A DNA stretch of 64,000 nucleotides from Agrobacterium rosae. Its GTDB lineage: Bacteria > Pseudomonadota > Alphaproteobacteria > Rhizobiales > Rhizobiaceae. Of the stretch, positions 18,657 to 27,965 are shown in pieces (positions within the stretch are counted from its first letter, which is position 1; every line of letters starts with the position of its first letter). A program made the translations under genes and the position numbers. The notes under the pieces were generated by a model, which was not told where the DNA came from, did not search any database, and was given only the letters and a program-made list of their open reading frames with translations. The DNA lies in the NCBI RefSeq assembly GCF_002915175.1, contig NZ_NXEJ01000008.1, forward strand, positions 593,096 to 657,095, in the 5' to 3' direction.

Positions 18657-18786
18657 CTGTACTCCATTGCGTGCAATCTCCCGGCCTCGCCTGCAAGCGC
18701 CACCCCTCTTTAAGCGGCTTGTGTCGCTCTCGAAGTTGGTAGAACCTGCTAGCTTTCGTAGTCTTTACTTGAAACACAGAAAAAAA

Positions 18787-18801
18787 ATGCATCAAGTATC
18801 A
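18787..18801. promoter_or_regulatory. Candidate GntR operator, copy 1
   Basis: The sequence ATGCATCAAGTATCA lies 26 bases before the GntR start, in the gap shared with the divergent kinase-lyase unit. It matches copy 2 (19552-19566) at 13 of 15 positions, the two differences being C/T exchanges at symmetrical places (ATGYATCAAGYATCA). The position suggests autoregulation and control of the divergent genes. Confidence 0.55.
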
Positions 18802-18826
18802 TATCGTTCAATTTGCGGACCGTCCT

Positions 18827-19507
18827 ATGCCTGAATTCTCCACACTGGAATATGAGAATCTGAACAGTGCCGTTTATGGTGCGCTGTGCGACGCTCTCAT
18901 TCAGGGGCGTTTCCAGCCTGGTGACCGGCTAAAGATTCGCGACCTCGCCGAGCAGTTTGGCACGAGCGTTACGCCCATCCGCGATGCTATTCTGCGGCTC
19001 GCCAATGATGAGGCTATCATCTTCCGATCTCCACGTGACATTCGTATTCCGGGTTTGAGCGAAAGTCGGTATCGGGAAATCCGAGCCATCCGTGTTCGGC
19101 TGGAAGGTCTTGCTGCCGAAACTGCAGCACAGGTCGCCACCAGTGCGGATATTGAGGCTTTGGAGCGTATTTTGCGCGAAAACGAACAGGCAATCGCCGT
19201 GGGTGATCGTCTGAAAGGCACGGAGCTGAACCAGGCATTCCACTTCATGCTGCCGCAAATTGCCGGGCTTCCGATGCTGAACGGCATTCTTCGGCGGCTG
19301 TGGCTACAGATGGGACCGCACATTTCCGACGCCTATGTGGAAGGTGGGCGGTCGATGATCGATCACCATTATCCTGTCATCGAAGCTTTGAAGCGGCACG
19401 ATCCCTCGGCTGCCTCCATGGCGATTGTCGATGACATTCTGCTGGGCGGAAAGCCTATTCTGGAGCGCATCGAACGGGGTGAGGAGCGCCACGCTTTGCG
19501 TGCTTAA
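18827..19507 (+). CDS. GntR family regulator, FadR/FCD subfamily
   Basis: A 226-residue transcription regulator. Residues 10-75 form a winged helix-turn-helix (LNSAVYGALCDALIQGRF, then IRDLAEQFGTSVTPIRDAI). Residues 85-215 form an FCD-type all-helical effector domain with candidate metal-binding residues in NQAFHFML and MIDHHYPVIEAL. It sits between the divergent kinase-lyase unit and the co-oriented SDR-ABC operon, so it most likely controls both in response to the pathway's substrate or an intermediate. Candidate operators lie in front of both units. Confidence 0.92.
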   Translation: MPEFSTLEYENLNSAVYGALCDALIQGRFQPGDRLKIRDLAEQFGTSVTPIRDAILRLANDEAIIFRSPRDIRIPGLSESRYREIRAIRVRLEGLAAETAAQVATSADIEALERILRENEQAIAVGDRLKGTELNQAFHFMLPQIAGLPMLNGILRRLWLQMGPHISDAYVEGGRSMIDHHYPVIEALKRHDPSAASMAIVDDILLGGKPILERIERGEERHALRA

Positions 19508-19551
19508 GCTTTCGCAAGAGGGCGCTTGCATTTCGCAAATGACCTATTAGG

Positions 19552-19566
19552 ATGTATCAAGCATCA
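19552..19566. promoter_or_regulatory. Candidate GntR operator, copy 2
   Basis: ATGTATCAAGCATCA, located 45 bases after the GntR stop and 15 bases before the SDR start codon. It is the near-exact repeat of the site at 18787-18801. Its first three bases are an in-frame ATG upstream of the SDR gene, which is one reason to prefer the downstream start. Confidence 0.55.
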
Positions 19567-19581
19567 ACGGAGAATGCGCGT

Positions 19582-20322
19582 ATGACCGAAGAACGCCGCT
19601 ATATGTTGTTGACGGGTGCAAGCCGCGGCATCGGCCATGCCACGGTAAAACTCTTTCAGTCCAAAGGCTGGCGCATTCTCACCGTCTCCCGGCAACCTTT
19701 CTCTGAGGAATGCGCCTGGCCATCTGCGCGCGAGAGCCACATTCAGGCAGACTTGGCAGATCTGACGCAAATCGAACGTCTTGCCGCAACGGTGCGTGAC
19801 CGGTTGCCGAACGGTAGACTGCACGCGCTGGTCAACAACGCCGGTATTTCACCCAAGGGGCCTGAAAAAAGCCGGCTCGGCGTCATGGGAACGGATGCCG
19901 ACATCTGGACGCAGGTGCTGAACGTCAATGTCGTATCGACAGCCTTGATTGCCCGCGCCCTCATGCCCGAGCTTGAGGCGGCTCGTGGCTCCATCGTCAA
20001 CGTCACCTCTATTGCCGGAACCCGCGTTCACCCATTTGCCGGAGTGGCCTATGCGGCCTCCAAGGCGGCACTCGGCTCGCTGACGCGCGAAATGGCTCAT
20101 GAATTCGGTCGTCGTGGCGTGCGTGCCAATGCTATTGCGCCGGGCGAAATCGAAACCTCGATCCTATCACCGGGAACAGATGCACTGGTAGCGGCGGAAG
20201 TGCCCATGCAGAGGCTGGGCGATCCGCGCGAAGTTGCGGAAACCATCTATTTTCTGTGCACCGAGCCTTCTTCCTACATCAACGGTGCCGAAATCCACAT
20301 CAACGGAGGACAGCACGTCTAA
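19582..20322 (+). CDS. SDR family oxidoreductase in amine-utilisation operon
   Basis: A 246-residue classical SDR with TGASRGIG for cofactor binding, LVNNAGISP, the catalytic Ser in IVNVTSIAGTRV, and YAASKAAL with catalytic Tyr and Lys; it ends INGGQHV. The ATG at 19582 is preferred over the in-frame ATG at 19552 because GGAG is eleven bases upstream and the earlier ATG lies inside the candidate operator. It is the first gene of a five-gene unit with an ABC importer, so it likely oxidises or reduces a product of the imported compound, perhaps the semialdehyde or hydroxy compound formed by the PLP enzymes. That role is inferred. Confidence 0.88.
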   Translation: MTEERRYMLLTGASRGIGHATVKLFQSKGWRILTVSRQPFSEECAWPSARESHIQADLADLTQIERLAATVRDRLPNGRLHALVNNAGISPKGPEKSRLGVMGTDADIWTQVLNVNVVSTALIARALMPELEAARGSIVNVTSIAGTRVHPFAGVAYAASKAALGSLTREMAHEFGRRGVRANAIAPGEIETSILSPGTDALVAAEVPMQRLGDPREVAETIYFLCTEPSSYINGAEIHINGGQHV

Positions 20323-20524
20323 CGACGGCCAAACGGGGATACACCTGTTGACCGGAATGACCACAATGCATCCACGGATGAGGCGCTTTTGGGGAAAAGA
20401 GCGTGATCACCCGACAGACTGCTTAGCTTCGATATGCCAAAGGCAACGGTGGCACGGCAGTTGCATAAAATCGTCATCGGGACCGGCCAGACCGGCTCTC
20501 ACAATAACGAACAAGGGGAACGCT

Positions 20525-21577
20525 ATGAAAACTTTCATAAAAACTGGAATTTCCGCGACTGCAGCCATCGTGCTGTCGGCAAGCATCGTTGCGCCGGCTT
20601 TTGCACGGGACCTGACGGTCGTGTCCTGGGGCGGCAATTATCAGGACGCGCAGCGTAACATCTATTTCAAGCCCTTTGCTGAAAAGACCGGAAAGCCCGT
20701 TCTGGATGAAGCCTGGGATGGCGGCATCGGTGTCATTCAGTCAAAGGTAAAGGCAGGCGCGCCAAACTGGGATGCCGTACAGGTCGAGGCTGAGGAACTG
20801 GCACTGGGCTGCGCCGACGGGCTCTACGAGAAAATCGACTGGGAAAAGATGGGCGGCAAGGACAAGTTCCTCGACTCCGCCGTCAATGATTGCGGCGTCG
20901 GTGCCATCGTCTGGTCCACGGCAATCGCTTATGATGGTAACAAACTCAAGGACGGCCCGTCCTCCTGGGCGGATTTCTGGGACGTCAAGAAGTTTCCCGG
21001 CAAGCGCTCCTTGCGCAAAGGCCCTAAATACACACTCGAATTCGCGCTGCTGGCCGATGGTGTTTCCAAGGACGAACTCTACGACGTCTTGGCAACCGAA
21101 GAGGGCATTACACGCGCATTCAAAAAGCTGGACGAGTTGAAGCCAAACATCGTCTGGTGGGAATCGGGTGCGCAGCCGCTGCAATTCCTTGCTTCCGGCG
21201 AAGTAACGATGGCGTCGGCCTATAACGGTCGCATAACCGGTATCAACCGCACTGAAGGAAAAAACTTCAAGGTCGTCTTTCCGGGCAGCATCTACGCTGT
21301 AGACAGCTGGGTGGTATTGAAGGACGCCGAAAACAAAGCCGCCGCGCAAGACTTTATCGCCTTTGCAAGCCTGCCTGAAAATCAGGCCAAGCTCCCCGAA
21401 TTCGTAGCTTACGGCCTGCCAAACAAAGCAGCCGCTGCGAAGGTCCCGGAGAAATTTGCCAAGGATCTGCCGACCGATCCGGCAAACATGACGGACTCGA
21501 TTCCGCTGAACGTCGATTTCTGGATCGACAACGCGGAAACGCTGACGCAGCGCTTCAACGCCTGGCTTGCCAAGTAA
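20525..21577 (+). CDS. ABC transporter substrate-binding protein (PotD/PotF-like)
   Basis: A 350-residue periplasmic binding protein of the polyamine-type extracellular solute-binding family. It has a clear signal peptide (MKTFIKTGISATAAIVLSAS to APAFA) and the mature start RDLTVVSWGGNYQDAQRN typical of the family. Conserved segments include VWWESGAQPLQFLASGEV and YAVDSWVVLKDAENKAAAQ. The ATG at 20525 is preceded by AAGGGGAA; the long upstream open frame is non-coding. About 200 bases separate it from the SDR gene, so it may have its own promoter or be the abundant segment of the operon. The ligand is probably an amine or amino acid derivative. Confidence 0.93.
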   Translation: MKTFIKTGISATAAIVLSASIVAPAFARDLTVVSWGGNYQDAQRNIYFKPFAEKTGKPVLDEAWDGGIGVIQSKVKAGAPNWDAVQVEAEELALGCADGLYEKIDWEKMGGKDKFLDSAVNDCGVGAIVWSTAIAYDGNKLKDGPSSWADFWDVKKFPGKRSLRKGPKYTLEFALLADGVSKDELYDVLATEEGITRAFKKLDELKPNIVWWESGAQPLQFLASGEVTMASAYNGRITGINRTEGKNFKVVFPGSIYAVDSWVVLKDAENKAAAQDFIAFASLPENQAKLPEFVAYGLPNKAAAAKVPEKFAKDLPTDPANMTDSIPLNVDFWIDNAETLTQRFNAWLAK

Positions 21578-21685
21578 GACATCCGCAAAGAAGGACACCT
21601 CACCGGTGTCCTTCCTTTCTGGCCGGGTGCGTTATTACGGGATTTCCGAAAAGTGCATCCTTCGCCTCAAGTGATGGAGCCTTGC

Positions 21686-22753
21686 GTGGCAGAATTTATT
21701 AGATTTGACCGTATTACAAAATTTTATGGCCCGCTTTGCGTAGTCGAAAACCTTGATCTCGGCATCGATAAGGGTGAATTCGTCAGTTTGCTCGGTCCTT
21801 CCGGTTCCGGGAAGACAACACTGCTGATGATGCTTGCCGGTTTTGAGCAGGCCACATCCGGCAATATTCTGTTGGATGGAAAGGCAATCAACGACGTCCC
21901 AACGCACAAGCGTGACATGGGCGTCGTGTTTCAGAGCTACGCATTATTCCCGCATATGTCGGTCGGCGAAAACGTCGCCTTCCCGCTTCAGATGCGCGGT
22001 GTACCAAAAGCGGAGATCGCCAAACGCGTGGCGCGCGCGCTGGACATGGTGCAGCTATCGGCCTTCGCCGACCGCCGTCCTTCCCAGCTTTCGGGTGGCC
22101 AGCAACAGCGTGTGGCGCTTTCCCGTGCTTTGGTTTTCGAGCCGCGCGTGGTTTTGATGGATGAGCCGCTCGGCGCACTCGACAAGCAGTTGCGGGAGCA
22201 GATGCAGTTGGACATCCGCGAACTGCATAGACGCCTTGGCCTGACCATCGTGTTCGTAACGCACGATCAGTCCGAAGCGTTGACCATGTCGGATCGTGTT
22301 GCTGTTTTCAACAAGGGCAAAATCGAGCAGATCGGAACACCACGTCAGGTCTATGACGAACCTGCGACGCGCTTCGTGGCTGAATTCATCGGCGAGACCA
22401 ATCTGGTCGAGGGCGTGGTTGAAACGATACAGGGACTGGAAGCCGTGGTGCGTGTGGCATCAGGCGCGAAGATCGTTTCTGCGCTGTCCGCGCAGGTGTC
22501 GCCTGGCCAGACAGTGTATGTTTCCATCCGCCCCGAGCGGGTCGATTTGACGGAAATACGCGCAGATGCGCGAAACTGTCTCGAAGCGGAGGTCACGGAT
22601 TCTGTCTATCAGGGTGATCATCTGCGTGTGCAATTGCAGAACCCCTCCCATCAACTGATTGCCAAGCTGGGCCGCCGCTCACGCGAATTTCAGCCGGGCG
22701 CGAAGGTTTATGCTGCCTTTTCAGCGGATGATTGCCGGGTTATCTCGCCATGA
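21686..22753 (+). CDS. ABC transporter ATP-binding protein (PotA/PotG-like)
   Basis: A 355-residue ATPase of the polyamine/iron importer class. Walker A GPSGSGKTT, Q-loop VVFQSYALFPHM, signature LSGGQQQRVALSRAL, Walker B VVLMDEPLGALD and H-loop FVTHDQSEALTM are all intact, followed by a TOBE domain in the last 110 residues. The GTG at 21686 has GGAG six bases upstream, making it a better start than the TTG/ATG codons at 21653 and 21674. Its stop overlaps the first permease start (ATGA at 22750-22753). Confidence 0.93.
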   Translation: MAEFIRFDRITKFYGPLCVVENLDLGIDKGEFVSLLGPSGSGKTTLLMMLAGFEQATSGNILLDGKAINDVPTHKRDMGVVFQSYALFPHMSVGENVAFPLQMRGVPKAEIAKRVARALDMVQLSAFADRRPSQLSGGQQQRVALSRALVFEPRVVLMDEPLGALDKQLREQMQLDIRELHRRLGLTIVFVTHDQSEALTMSDRVAVFNKGKIEQIGTPRQVYDEPATRFVAEFIGETNLVEGVVETIQGLEAVVRVASGAKIVSALSAQVSPGQTVYVSIRPERVDLTEIRADARNCLEAEVTDSVYQGDHLRVQLQNPSHQLIAKLGRRSREFQPGAKVYAAFSADDCRVISP

Positions 22754-23928
22754 GCGTCATCACATCGCGCACCGGCCGATCGCTGCTTTTACTGGCACCG
22801 CTCTTCGTCTTCCTCATCGGCTTTTTCGTCTGGCCACTGTTCAGCATGATGTCGCAATCAGTGTCAGACACAGCAGTTTTGCGAATTCTGCCGCGCAGCG
22901 CAGAGGTATTGCCGGGCTGGGACCGGGTGTCGCCGCCGACCATATCCATGCAAACTGCCCTGATCGAGGACCTGAAGGCCGTTGATGACGAGCAGGCGCT
23001 CGGAGACATGGTCCGCCGCCTCAACAGCGCCCGCTCCGGCTTTCGCACGCTGATGTCGAAAACCACGAGTGCGCTGGGTGATACGGCAAGTCCGCCCAAC
23101 GATCTGGCTTCCATCGACAAGAGATGGGAAAAGCCCGAATTCTGGCTGGCGATCGCGGATGCGCTGTCGCCGCTGACGGATCGTAACCTGCTTGCCGCAG
23201 TCGATCTTGGTCGCAACGCAGCCGGTGAGATCGAACACCTGCCCGCTGATCAATCCGTCAACCGCGTCATCCTCATACGCACTTTCTGGATTGCCGCGCT
23301 CGTGACCTTCGCCTGCGCCTGTATCGGTTTCCCCTATGCGATCATCGCAGCGTCACTTGCAGGCTGGAAACGTGATCTGATGCTCGGGGCCGTGCTGTTG
23401 CCTCTGTGGACTTCGTTGCTGGTGCGCACCGCCGCATGGTTCATCCTGTTGCAGGAGAAGGGCCTCATCAACGACGTCTTGCAGACACTCGGCTTGATCA
23501 ACAGTCCTCTGGCTCTCATTTTCAATCGCACCGGCGTCATCATCGCCATGACACATGTGCTGCTGCCCTTCATGGTCCTGCCAATCTACTCGGTGCTCAT
23601 CACAATTCCCAAAAACCTCATGCCAGCCGCCGCATCACTGGGTGCCCATCCGTTGCGCGCGTTCCTGCGGGTTCTGTTGCCGCTCAGCTTGCGTGGAGTT
23701 GCTTCCGGTAGTCTGCTCGTTTTCATTTCGGCAATCGGCTACTACATCACACCGGCGCTGATCGGCGGGCCAGGCGACCAGATGATCTCCTCGATCATTG
23801 CATTTTACGCTACCGGTTCGGCAAACTGGGGCATGGCTGGTGCCCTGGGTGTCGTACTGCTCATCGCGACATTGGCTCTCTATAGCGTCTATGCACGGCT
23901 TTCTGCCGAAGAATCGGAAAGGTATTAG
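22750..23928 (+). CDS. ABC transporter permease (PotB/PotH-like) with large periplasmic insert
   Basis: A 392-residue integral membrane permease. TM1 is at about residues 12-34; the remaining membrane segments begin near residue 176 and contain the conserved cytoplasmic EAA-like loop (ASLGAHPLRAFLRVLLPLS). Between TM1 and TM2 is a hydrophilic stretch of about 140 residues, whereas PotB-type permeases of about 280 residues have a short loop here. The frame is uninterrupted across the insert. It is translationally coupled to the ATPase gene (ATGA) and starts the permease pair. Confidence 0.92.
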   Translation: MSVITSRTGRSLLLLAPLFVFLIGFFVWPLFSMMSQSVSDTAVLRILPRSAEVLPGWDRVSPPTISMQTALIEDLKAVDDEQALGDMVRRLNSARSGFRTLMSKTTSALGDTASPPNDLASIDKRWEKPEFWLAIADALSPLTDRNLLAAVDLGRNAAGEIEHLPADQSVNRVILIRTFWIAALVTFACACIGFPYAIIAASLAGWKRDLMLGAVLLPLWTSLLVRTAAWFILLQEKGLINDVLQTLGLINSPLALIFNRTGVIIAMTHVLLPFMVLPIYSVLITIPKNLMPAAASLGAHPLRAFLRVLLPLSLRGVASGSLLVFISAIGYYITPALIGGPGDQMISSIIAFYATGSANWGMAGALGVVLLIATLALYSVYARLSAEESERY

Positions 23929-23931
23929 GCC

Positions 23932-24714
23932 ATGCCGATCAGGCTGACAAAATTTGCCTTTGCGTTGCTGACGATCCTCTTTCTCATCGCGCCGCTCATT
24001 GCCATCATGCCGCTTGCCTTTACCTCAAGCGTCATTCTCACCTACCCCATACCGTCATGGTCGCTGCGCTGGTTCGAAGAACTGTTCACGGCGGATGCCT
24101 GGCGACGAGCGATCATCAACAGCTTCATCATTGGCACCGGCACCACGTTGCTTGCAACGGTTCTTGGCACGGCAGCATCGCTTGGCCTGCGCAACCGCCT
24201 GCTGTTCTTTCGTGGAACGATACGGACTCTATTCCTGCTGCCGATGGTCGTGCCCGCCGTGGTGCTGGGCGTTGGTATGCAGGTCCTGTTGGCACGCTTC
24301 GGCCTGACGAACAGCTATGCGGGCGTGATTATTGCCCACACCGTGGTGGCAGTCCCTTTTGTCGTGGTCAGCGTGACGGGCGCACTTTCCGGTATCGACG
24401 CGCGCGTGGAACTGGCGGCCCAAAGCCTCGGTGCGTCACCCACCACGGTCTTTCGACGCGTAACCCTGCCACTCGCCATGCCCGGCGTGCTTTCCGGTGC
24501 AGTGCTGGCCTTCGCAACTTCCCTGGACGAAGTGGTCCTCACCCTCTTCGTTGCCGGTCCAAACCAGCGCACACTCGCCCGGCAGATGTTTTCCAGCATC
24601 CGTGAAAATATCAGCCCGGCCATCGCTGCAGCCGCATTCCTGTTCATCGTGATGACGATTCTGATCGGCCTGATCGTGATTATGTCACGTCTGGCGCTGG
24701 CAAAGCGGCGTTAG
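23932..24714 (+). CDS. ABC transporter permease (PotC/PotI-like)
   Basis: A 260-residue permease with six predicted membrane segments. It has the TM1 region FALLTILFLIAPLIAIMPLA, the YPIPSWSLRWFEELF loop typical of PotC-type proteins, and an EAA motif (AAQSLGASPTTVFRRVTLPLA). It starts 3 bases after the first permease stop and is the last gene of the operon. Together with the binding protein, ATPase and first permease it makes a complete importer. Confidence 0.93.
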   Translation: MPIRLTKFAFALLTILFLIAPLIAIMPLAFTSSVILTYPIPSWSLRWFEELFTADAWRRAIINSFIIGTGTTLLATVLGTAASLGLRNRLLFFRGTIRTLFLLPMVVPAVVLGVGMQVLLARFGLTNSYAGVIIAHTVVAVPFVVVSVTGALSGIDARVELAAQSLGASPTTVFRRVTLPLAMPGVLSGAVLAFATSLDEVVLTLFVAGPNQRTLARQMFSSIRENISPAIAAAAFLFIVMTILIGLIVIMSRLALAKRR

Positions 24715-24838
24715 TTCGGCGTTTTAGCGAGCGTTGGAGAATGCTTTCGTTGTTTCCCGTCACCGACGGGAGGCGGCATCCTGTTTCTGACATATTTGCC
24801 CGTCTTTGTGCACAGTCAGGCAATAGGGGGAATCGCAT

Positions 24839-25216
24839 ATGGGTATTTTTGACGCTCTTTTAGGTCATGGATCGACCGTTGACCCATCCGATTTGAGCAA
24901 GCGTCTCAATGGCGTGATGATCGATGGAGAAGAACCACAGCTGGCCTTTAAGGTCATTCGTGATTTCTTCGTGTTCACGCAACATCGTGTCATTCTTGTC
25001 GATATTCAGGGCATCACGGGCAGCAAGGTCGACTATACGTCGATACCCTATCGCGCCATCACCCGGTTCTCTGTTGAAACCGCAGGAACATTCGATTTGG
25101 ATTCCGAGCTCAAGATTTGGGTTTCCGGATCGAGTACACCCATCGGCAAGACTTTGAAAAAGGGGACCGATGTCCGCGGCATCCAGCGCGCGCTCGCAAC
25201 AGGCGTTCTGAGATAG
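24839..25216 (+). CDS. Bacterial PH-domain protein (bPH_1-like)
   Basis: A 125-residue protein made almost entirely of a bacterial pleckstrin-homology-like domain (PF08000 type): VDPSDLSKRLNGVMIDGEE, AFKVIRDFFVFTQHRVILVDIQG, then SIPYRAITRFSVETAGTFDLDSELKIWVSG in separate conserved blocks. There is no signal peptide or membrane segment. GGGGGAAT lies about eight bases before the ATG at 24839. The gene is alone between the ABC operon and the convergent polysaccharide cluster. Family function is poorly known; PH-like domains often bind membranes or proteins. Confidence 0.85.
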   Translation: MGIFDALLGHGSTVDPSDLSKRLNGVMIDGEEPQLAFKVIRDFFVFTQHRVILVDIQGITGSKVDYTSIPYRAITRFSVETAGTFDLDSELKIWVSGSSTPIGKTLKKGTDVRGIQRALATGVLR

Positions 25217-25244
25217 CTCGCCATCTCAGAATAGCCAGAATGCT

Positions 25245-26501
25245 TTAGCGCGTAGCCGGTGCCGGGTCGCGCTTGGTTTGTCGGTAAACGCCCTGCGGAT
25301 TTTTCGAGGCGATCGACTTGTAGATTTCCGCAGTTCTCAAACCAATGGTCCGCCAATCATATTTCGATAAGATTCTAGAGCTCTGGTGTTGTGACATGCT
25401 CGCCACTGGCGCGTTTTCCATTTTTTTCTGGAGCAGTTCGGCCAGCCTGTCGATATTCCCCAACGGAAAATACGAGCTGGTATCAAGTGCCAGTCCAAGG
25501 TTCGCCTCGATATCGCTGGCAAGAACCGGAAGTCCGTGCGCCATGGCCTCAAGAAGCGCGATCGGCATTCCCTCGTGGCTGGATGGCAGAACAAAGAGTC
25601 CCGAATTCGCGAAGAGACTGGCGAGCTTGCGCCCTGACTGAACGCCAGTGAGCACAACACCGGGTGTGGTTTTTGCGCGAGCCTTGATAGTAGAGACATA
25701 ATCACTGTCCAGATCGCCGCCGCCGACCAAGACCAGCTTGGTATCTTTCAAGTTCGTTCTGGCAAAGGCTTCGATGAGATCCAATTGACGTTTCTCAGCG
25801 ACGAGACGAGCCACCAAAAGGATATAGCGCCCCTTTCGCAAGCCAAATTCCTGAAGAACGCTGTCTTCCAGATTTGTCGTATCAACCTTGACGCCATTTG
25901 GAATAAAATGAACGGTTGACTGGAAATCCCTCTGCATTCGGTCTGCGATATGTTTCGCGATTGCAATGCGAGCGTGGGAAAACCTCATGCCCGCCCACTC
26001 TCCAAGCTGCAATATCCGCTTCTCGAACGAGTTCCACTTTTCCCGGTCATAGTCATAACCATGATGGGTGAAAACGACCCTTAAGCCGAGCAGACGTGCA
26101 AGCGGTGCGACCAGAGAGGGTCCAACGGCATGGATGTGAACGATATCCGGGTTGAGACGCCGCGCTTTGACCAGAGCGAGCGCCGTGTGGACAATAGCTT
26201 CCAGACGTGTGCTGCGGGGTGCCCAAAGCGGGTGAACGGTGATACCGCGCCACACATAAGGTTGGGTGTCGGCAACATAGTTCTTCCGGGCAAAGACGTG
26301 AACATCCGCGCCAAGGTCAACCAGGTTGGATACGAGCTGCTCAACATGTGTCTCAACGCCGCCCTGCACATCTGGTATTCCACGCAGACCGATCATGCAT
26401 ATGCGCATGGAATCCAGCATCTGGACCTGTTCATGGTGGGGACGAACGCTTCCACTCGCATCAAGCTTCGGCTGAGATTTTACCGTAGAGACATGATTCA
26501 T
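25245..26501 (-). CDS. Glycosyltransferase family 4 (polysaccharide cluster)
   Basis: A 418-residue GT-B fold retaining glycosyltransferase. The N-terminal domain has the glycine-rich MIGLRGIPDVQGGVETHVEQL motif region (read in two parts: MIGLRGIP and GGVETHVEQ); the C-terminal domain has the nucleotide-sugar motif SSHEGMPIALLEAMAHGLPV with the E-x7-E pair. The ATG at 26501 is chosen because GGAGGG stands seven bases upstream. The N-terminal form resembles WcaL/rhamnosyl and DUF1972-type transferases. It is cytoplasmic and should add one sugar to the lipid-linked repeat unit; donor and linkage are unknown. It is convergent with the PH-domain gene and follows an acyltransferase gene on the same strand. 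Confidence 0.9.
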   Translation of the reverse strand: MNHVSTVKSQPKLDASGSVRPHHEQVQMLDSMRICMIGLRGIPDVQGGVETHVEQLVSNLVDLGADVHVFARKNYVADTQPYVWRGITVHPLWAPRSTRLEAIVHTALALVKARRLNPDIVHIHAVGPSLVAPLARLLGLRVVFTHHGYDYDREKWNSFEKRILQLGEWAGMRFSHARIAIAKHIADRMQRDFQSTVHFIPNGVKVDTTNLEDSVLQEFGLRKGRYILLVARLVAEKRQLDLIEAFARTNLKDTKLVLVGGGDLDSDYVSTIKARAKTTPGVVLTGVQSGRKLASLFANSGLFVLPSSHEGMPIALLEAMAHGLPVLASDIEANLGLALDTSSYFPLGNIDRLAELLQKKMENAPVASMSQHQSSRILSKYDWRTIGLRTAEIYKSIASKNPQGVYRQTKRDPAPATR

Positions 26502-26632
26502 AGCGCCCTCCTGATTCATATTAGAACATTAGGATATAATAACTTAAATTGGCGCGGAGGCGAGTCTTTTCGGACTTTGAGCGTTTCGTATTGTTGGCAT
26601 AGTAAACGGTGCAGTTGCACCAAACCCAAACA

Positions 26633-27787
26633 CTAAGCGGAAACCTTCGACTCAGTATTATCATCGCGCCTAATATACCTATACCCAAGGTTGACCATTG
26701 GCTTCTCCAAATAGTCATAGACGAGCACTGAGATCAGGAGGGTCAACACGAGACTGATGATCCCGATCGGAAAATCTGCCCAAGTGCCGGTGAGCGGCAG
26801 AAACGCGAACACCAAAAGCGCGGCTATGCCGTGGAAAAGATAGATCGAGTAGCTGAGCGCCCCCAGACGCGACAGGGTGGCATTGTGTGGCGCGCTCGTT
26901 TTGACGGAAACCACAAAGACACATAGGGCGGCTACGTAACTCGTTAAAATCGGCAGAGTGCCCACCAGGAAGAAGCCATCTTGCCGCGAAAGTGAGAAGT
27001 CACCGATGGTAAGGAGAACGACCGCCTGCACCAGCAACACGCAGGCGCTGCCGATGAAAGCGCCCGGGAGTTTATCGACCAGCGTCATCCGTAAAAGCAG
27101 TCCGAGATAAAGAAAGGACACATGCAGACTGAGGTACTGCACCGGCATCGCGGTACCGACGGAACGCAAAAGAATGGGGATGGCAGTCGCTGACGCGAGT
27201 AAAATCGCAAAAACCGCAACAATCGCCGGGCGATACAGAAAACCCAACGCAAACAGGCCTGCAGACAGGACGTAGAACAGGATTTCGATTGTTAACGTCC
27301 AGTAGGCCCCGGACATCCAAGGTTGGCGGAAGGCCGCGGGGAGCATGGTCATGTTTGCGAGAAGGGTCGGCAAAGACGGCCACTGACCATGCATTGCAGA
27401 GGCGACGGCAAGGCAGGCCAGTGCTAGCCACATTGCGGGAAACAGTCGGAAAAAGCGCGAGACAGCAAAGCGATGAAGCGGGTGGGTGCCCTTGATACTG
27501 AAGGGAACCACAAACCCGCTGATGAGAAAGAACAGAACCACGCCGAAGCGGCCCGCATCGAAATACGAGACGCTCGATGTCGCGACGTAATACGCGATGC
27601 CCTGGGGATTGGTCGCTTCGTGAATGATATCTCCGAAGAAGTGTTGAACCACCACCGATAGGGCGGCGATGGCACGAAGCGCATCAATGTTTTCATACCG
27701 ATTGGCCGGTTTGCGCGAATTGCCCTGATCAATAATGACCGTAATGGGAGCGGTCGATCCGCCTGCTGTGCCTTCTGAAGACTGCAT
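26633..27787 (-). CDS. Acyltransferase 3 family membrane protein (OafA/ExoZ-like)
   Basis: A 384-residue integral membrane O-acyltransferase. After a 30-residue polar N-terminus comes the family signature NIDALRAIAALSVVVQHFFGD with its conserved His, then about ten hydrophobic helices and the GVVLFFLISGFVVPFSI and RFFRLFPAMW motifs. Members transfer acetyl or other acyl groups from the cytoplasm to surface sugars, as ExoZ does on succinoglycan. Position in the polysaccharide cluster fits decoration of the polymer. It is 131 bases upstream of the GT4 gene and divergent from the methyltransferase gene. Confidence 0.92.
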   Translation of the reverse strand: MQSSEGTAGGSTAPITVIIDQGNSRKPANRYENIDALRAIAALSVVVQHFFGDIIHEATNPQGIAYYVATSSVSYFDAGRFGVVLFFLISGFVVPFSIKGTHPLHRFAVSRFFRLFPAMWLALACLAVASAMHGQWPSLPTLLANMTMLPAAFRQPWMSGAYWTLTIEILFYVLSAGLFALGFLYRPAIVAVFAILLASATAIPILLRSVGTAMPVQYLSLHVSFLYLGLLLRMTLVDKLPGAFIGSACVLLVQAVVLLTIGDFSLSRQDGFFLVGTLPILTSYVAALCVFVVSVKTSAPHNATLSRLGALSYSIYLFHGIAALLVFAFLPLTGTWADFPIGIISLVLTLLISVLVYDYLEKPMVNLGYRYIRRDDNTESKVSA

Positions 27788-27965
27788 CGAACCACGCCTT
27801 TTCGTTGAAATGATTGCAGGAAATTCCGCTCAACCGTCGCATGCAAATAAATCATATAGAAGTAAATTCTAAAATAACTAATTCCGCTTTAAAATTGTAA
27901 GCCTCCGACACCACGTATGGTCGACGGGGTAGACGTTTTTTAACCCCAAGCTACATGGATATGGG

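Noticed and set aside
24756..24770. Hairpin CCCGTC-ACC-GACGGG after the PotI-like permease gene
   Set aside because: The stem is short (6 bp) and no U-run follows, so a terminator call is not supported.
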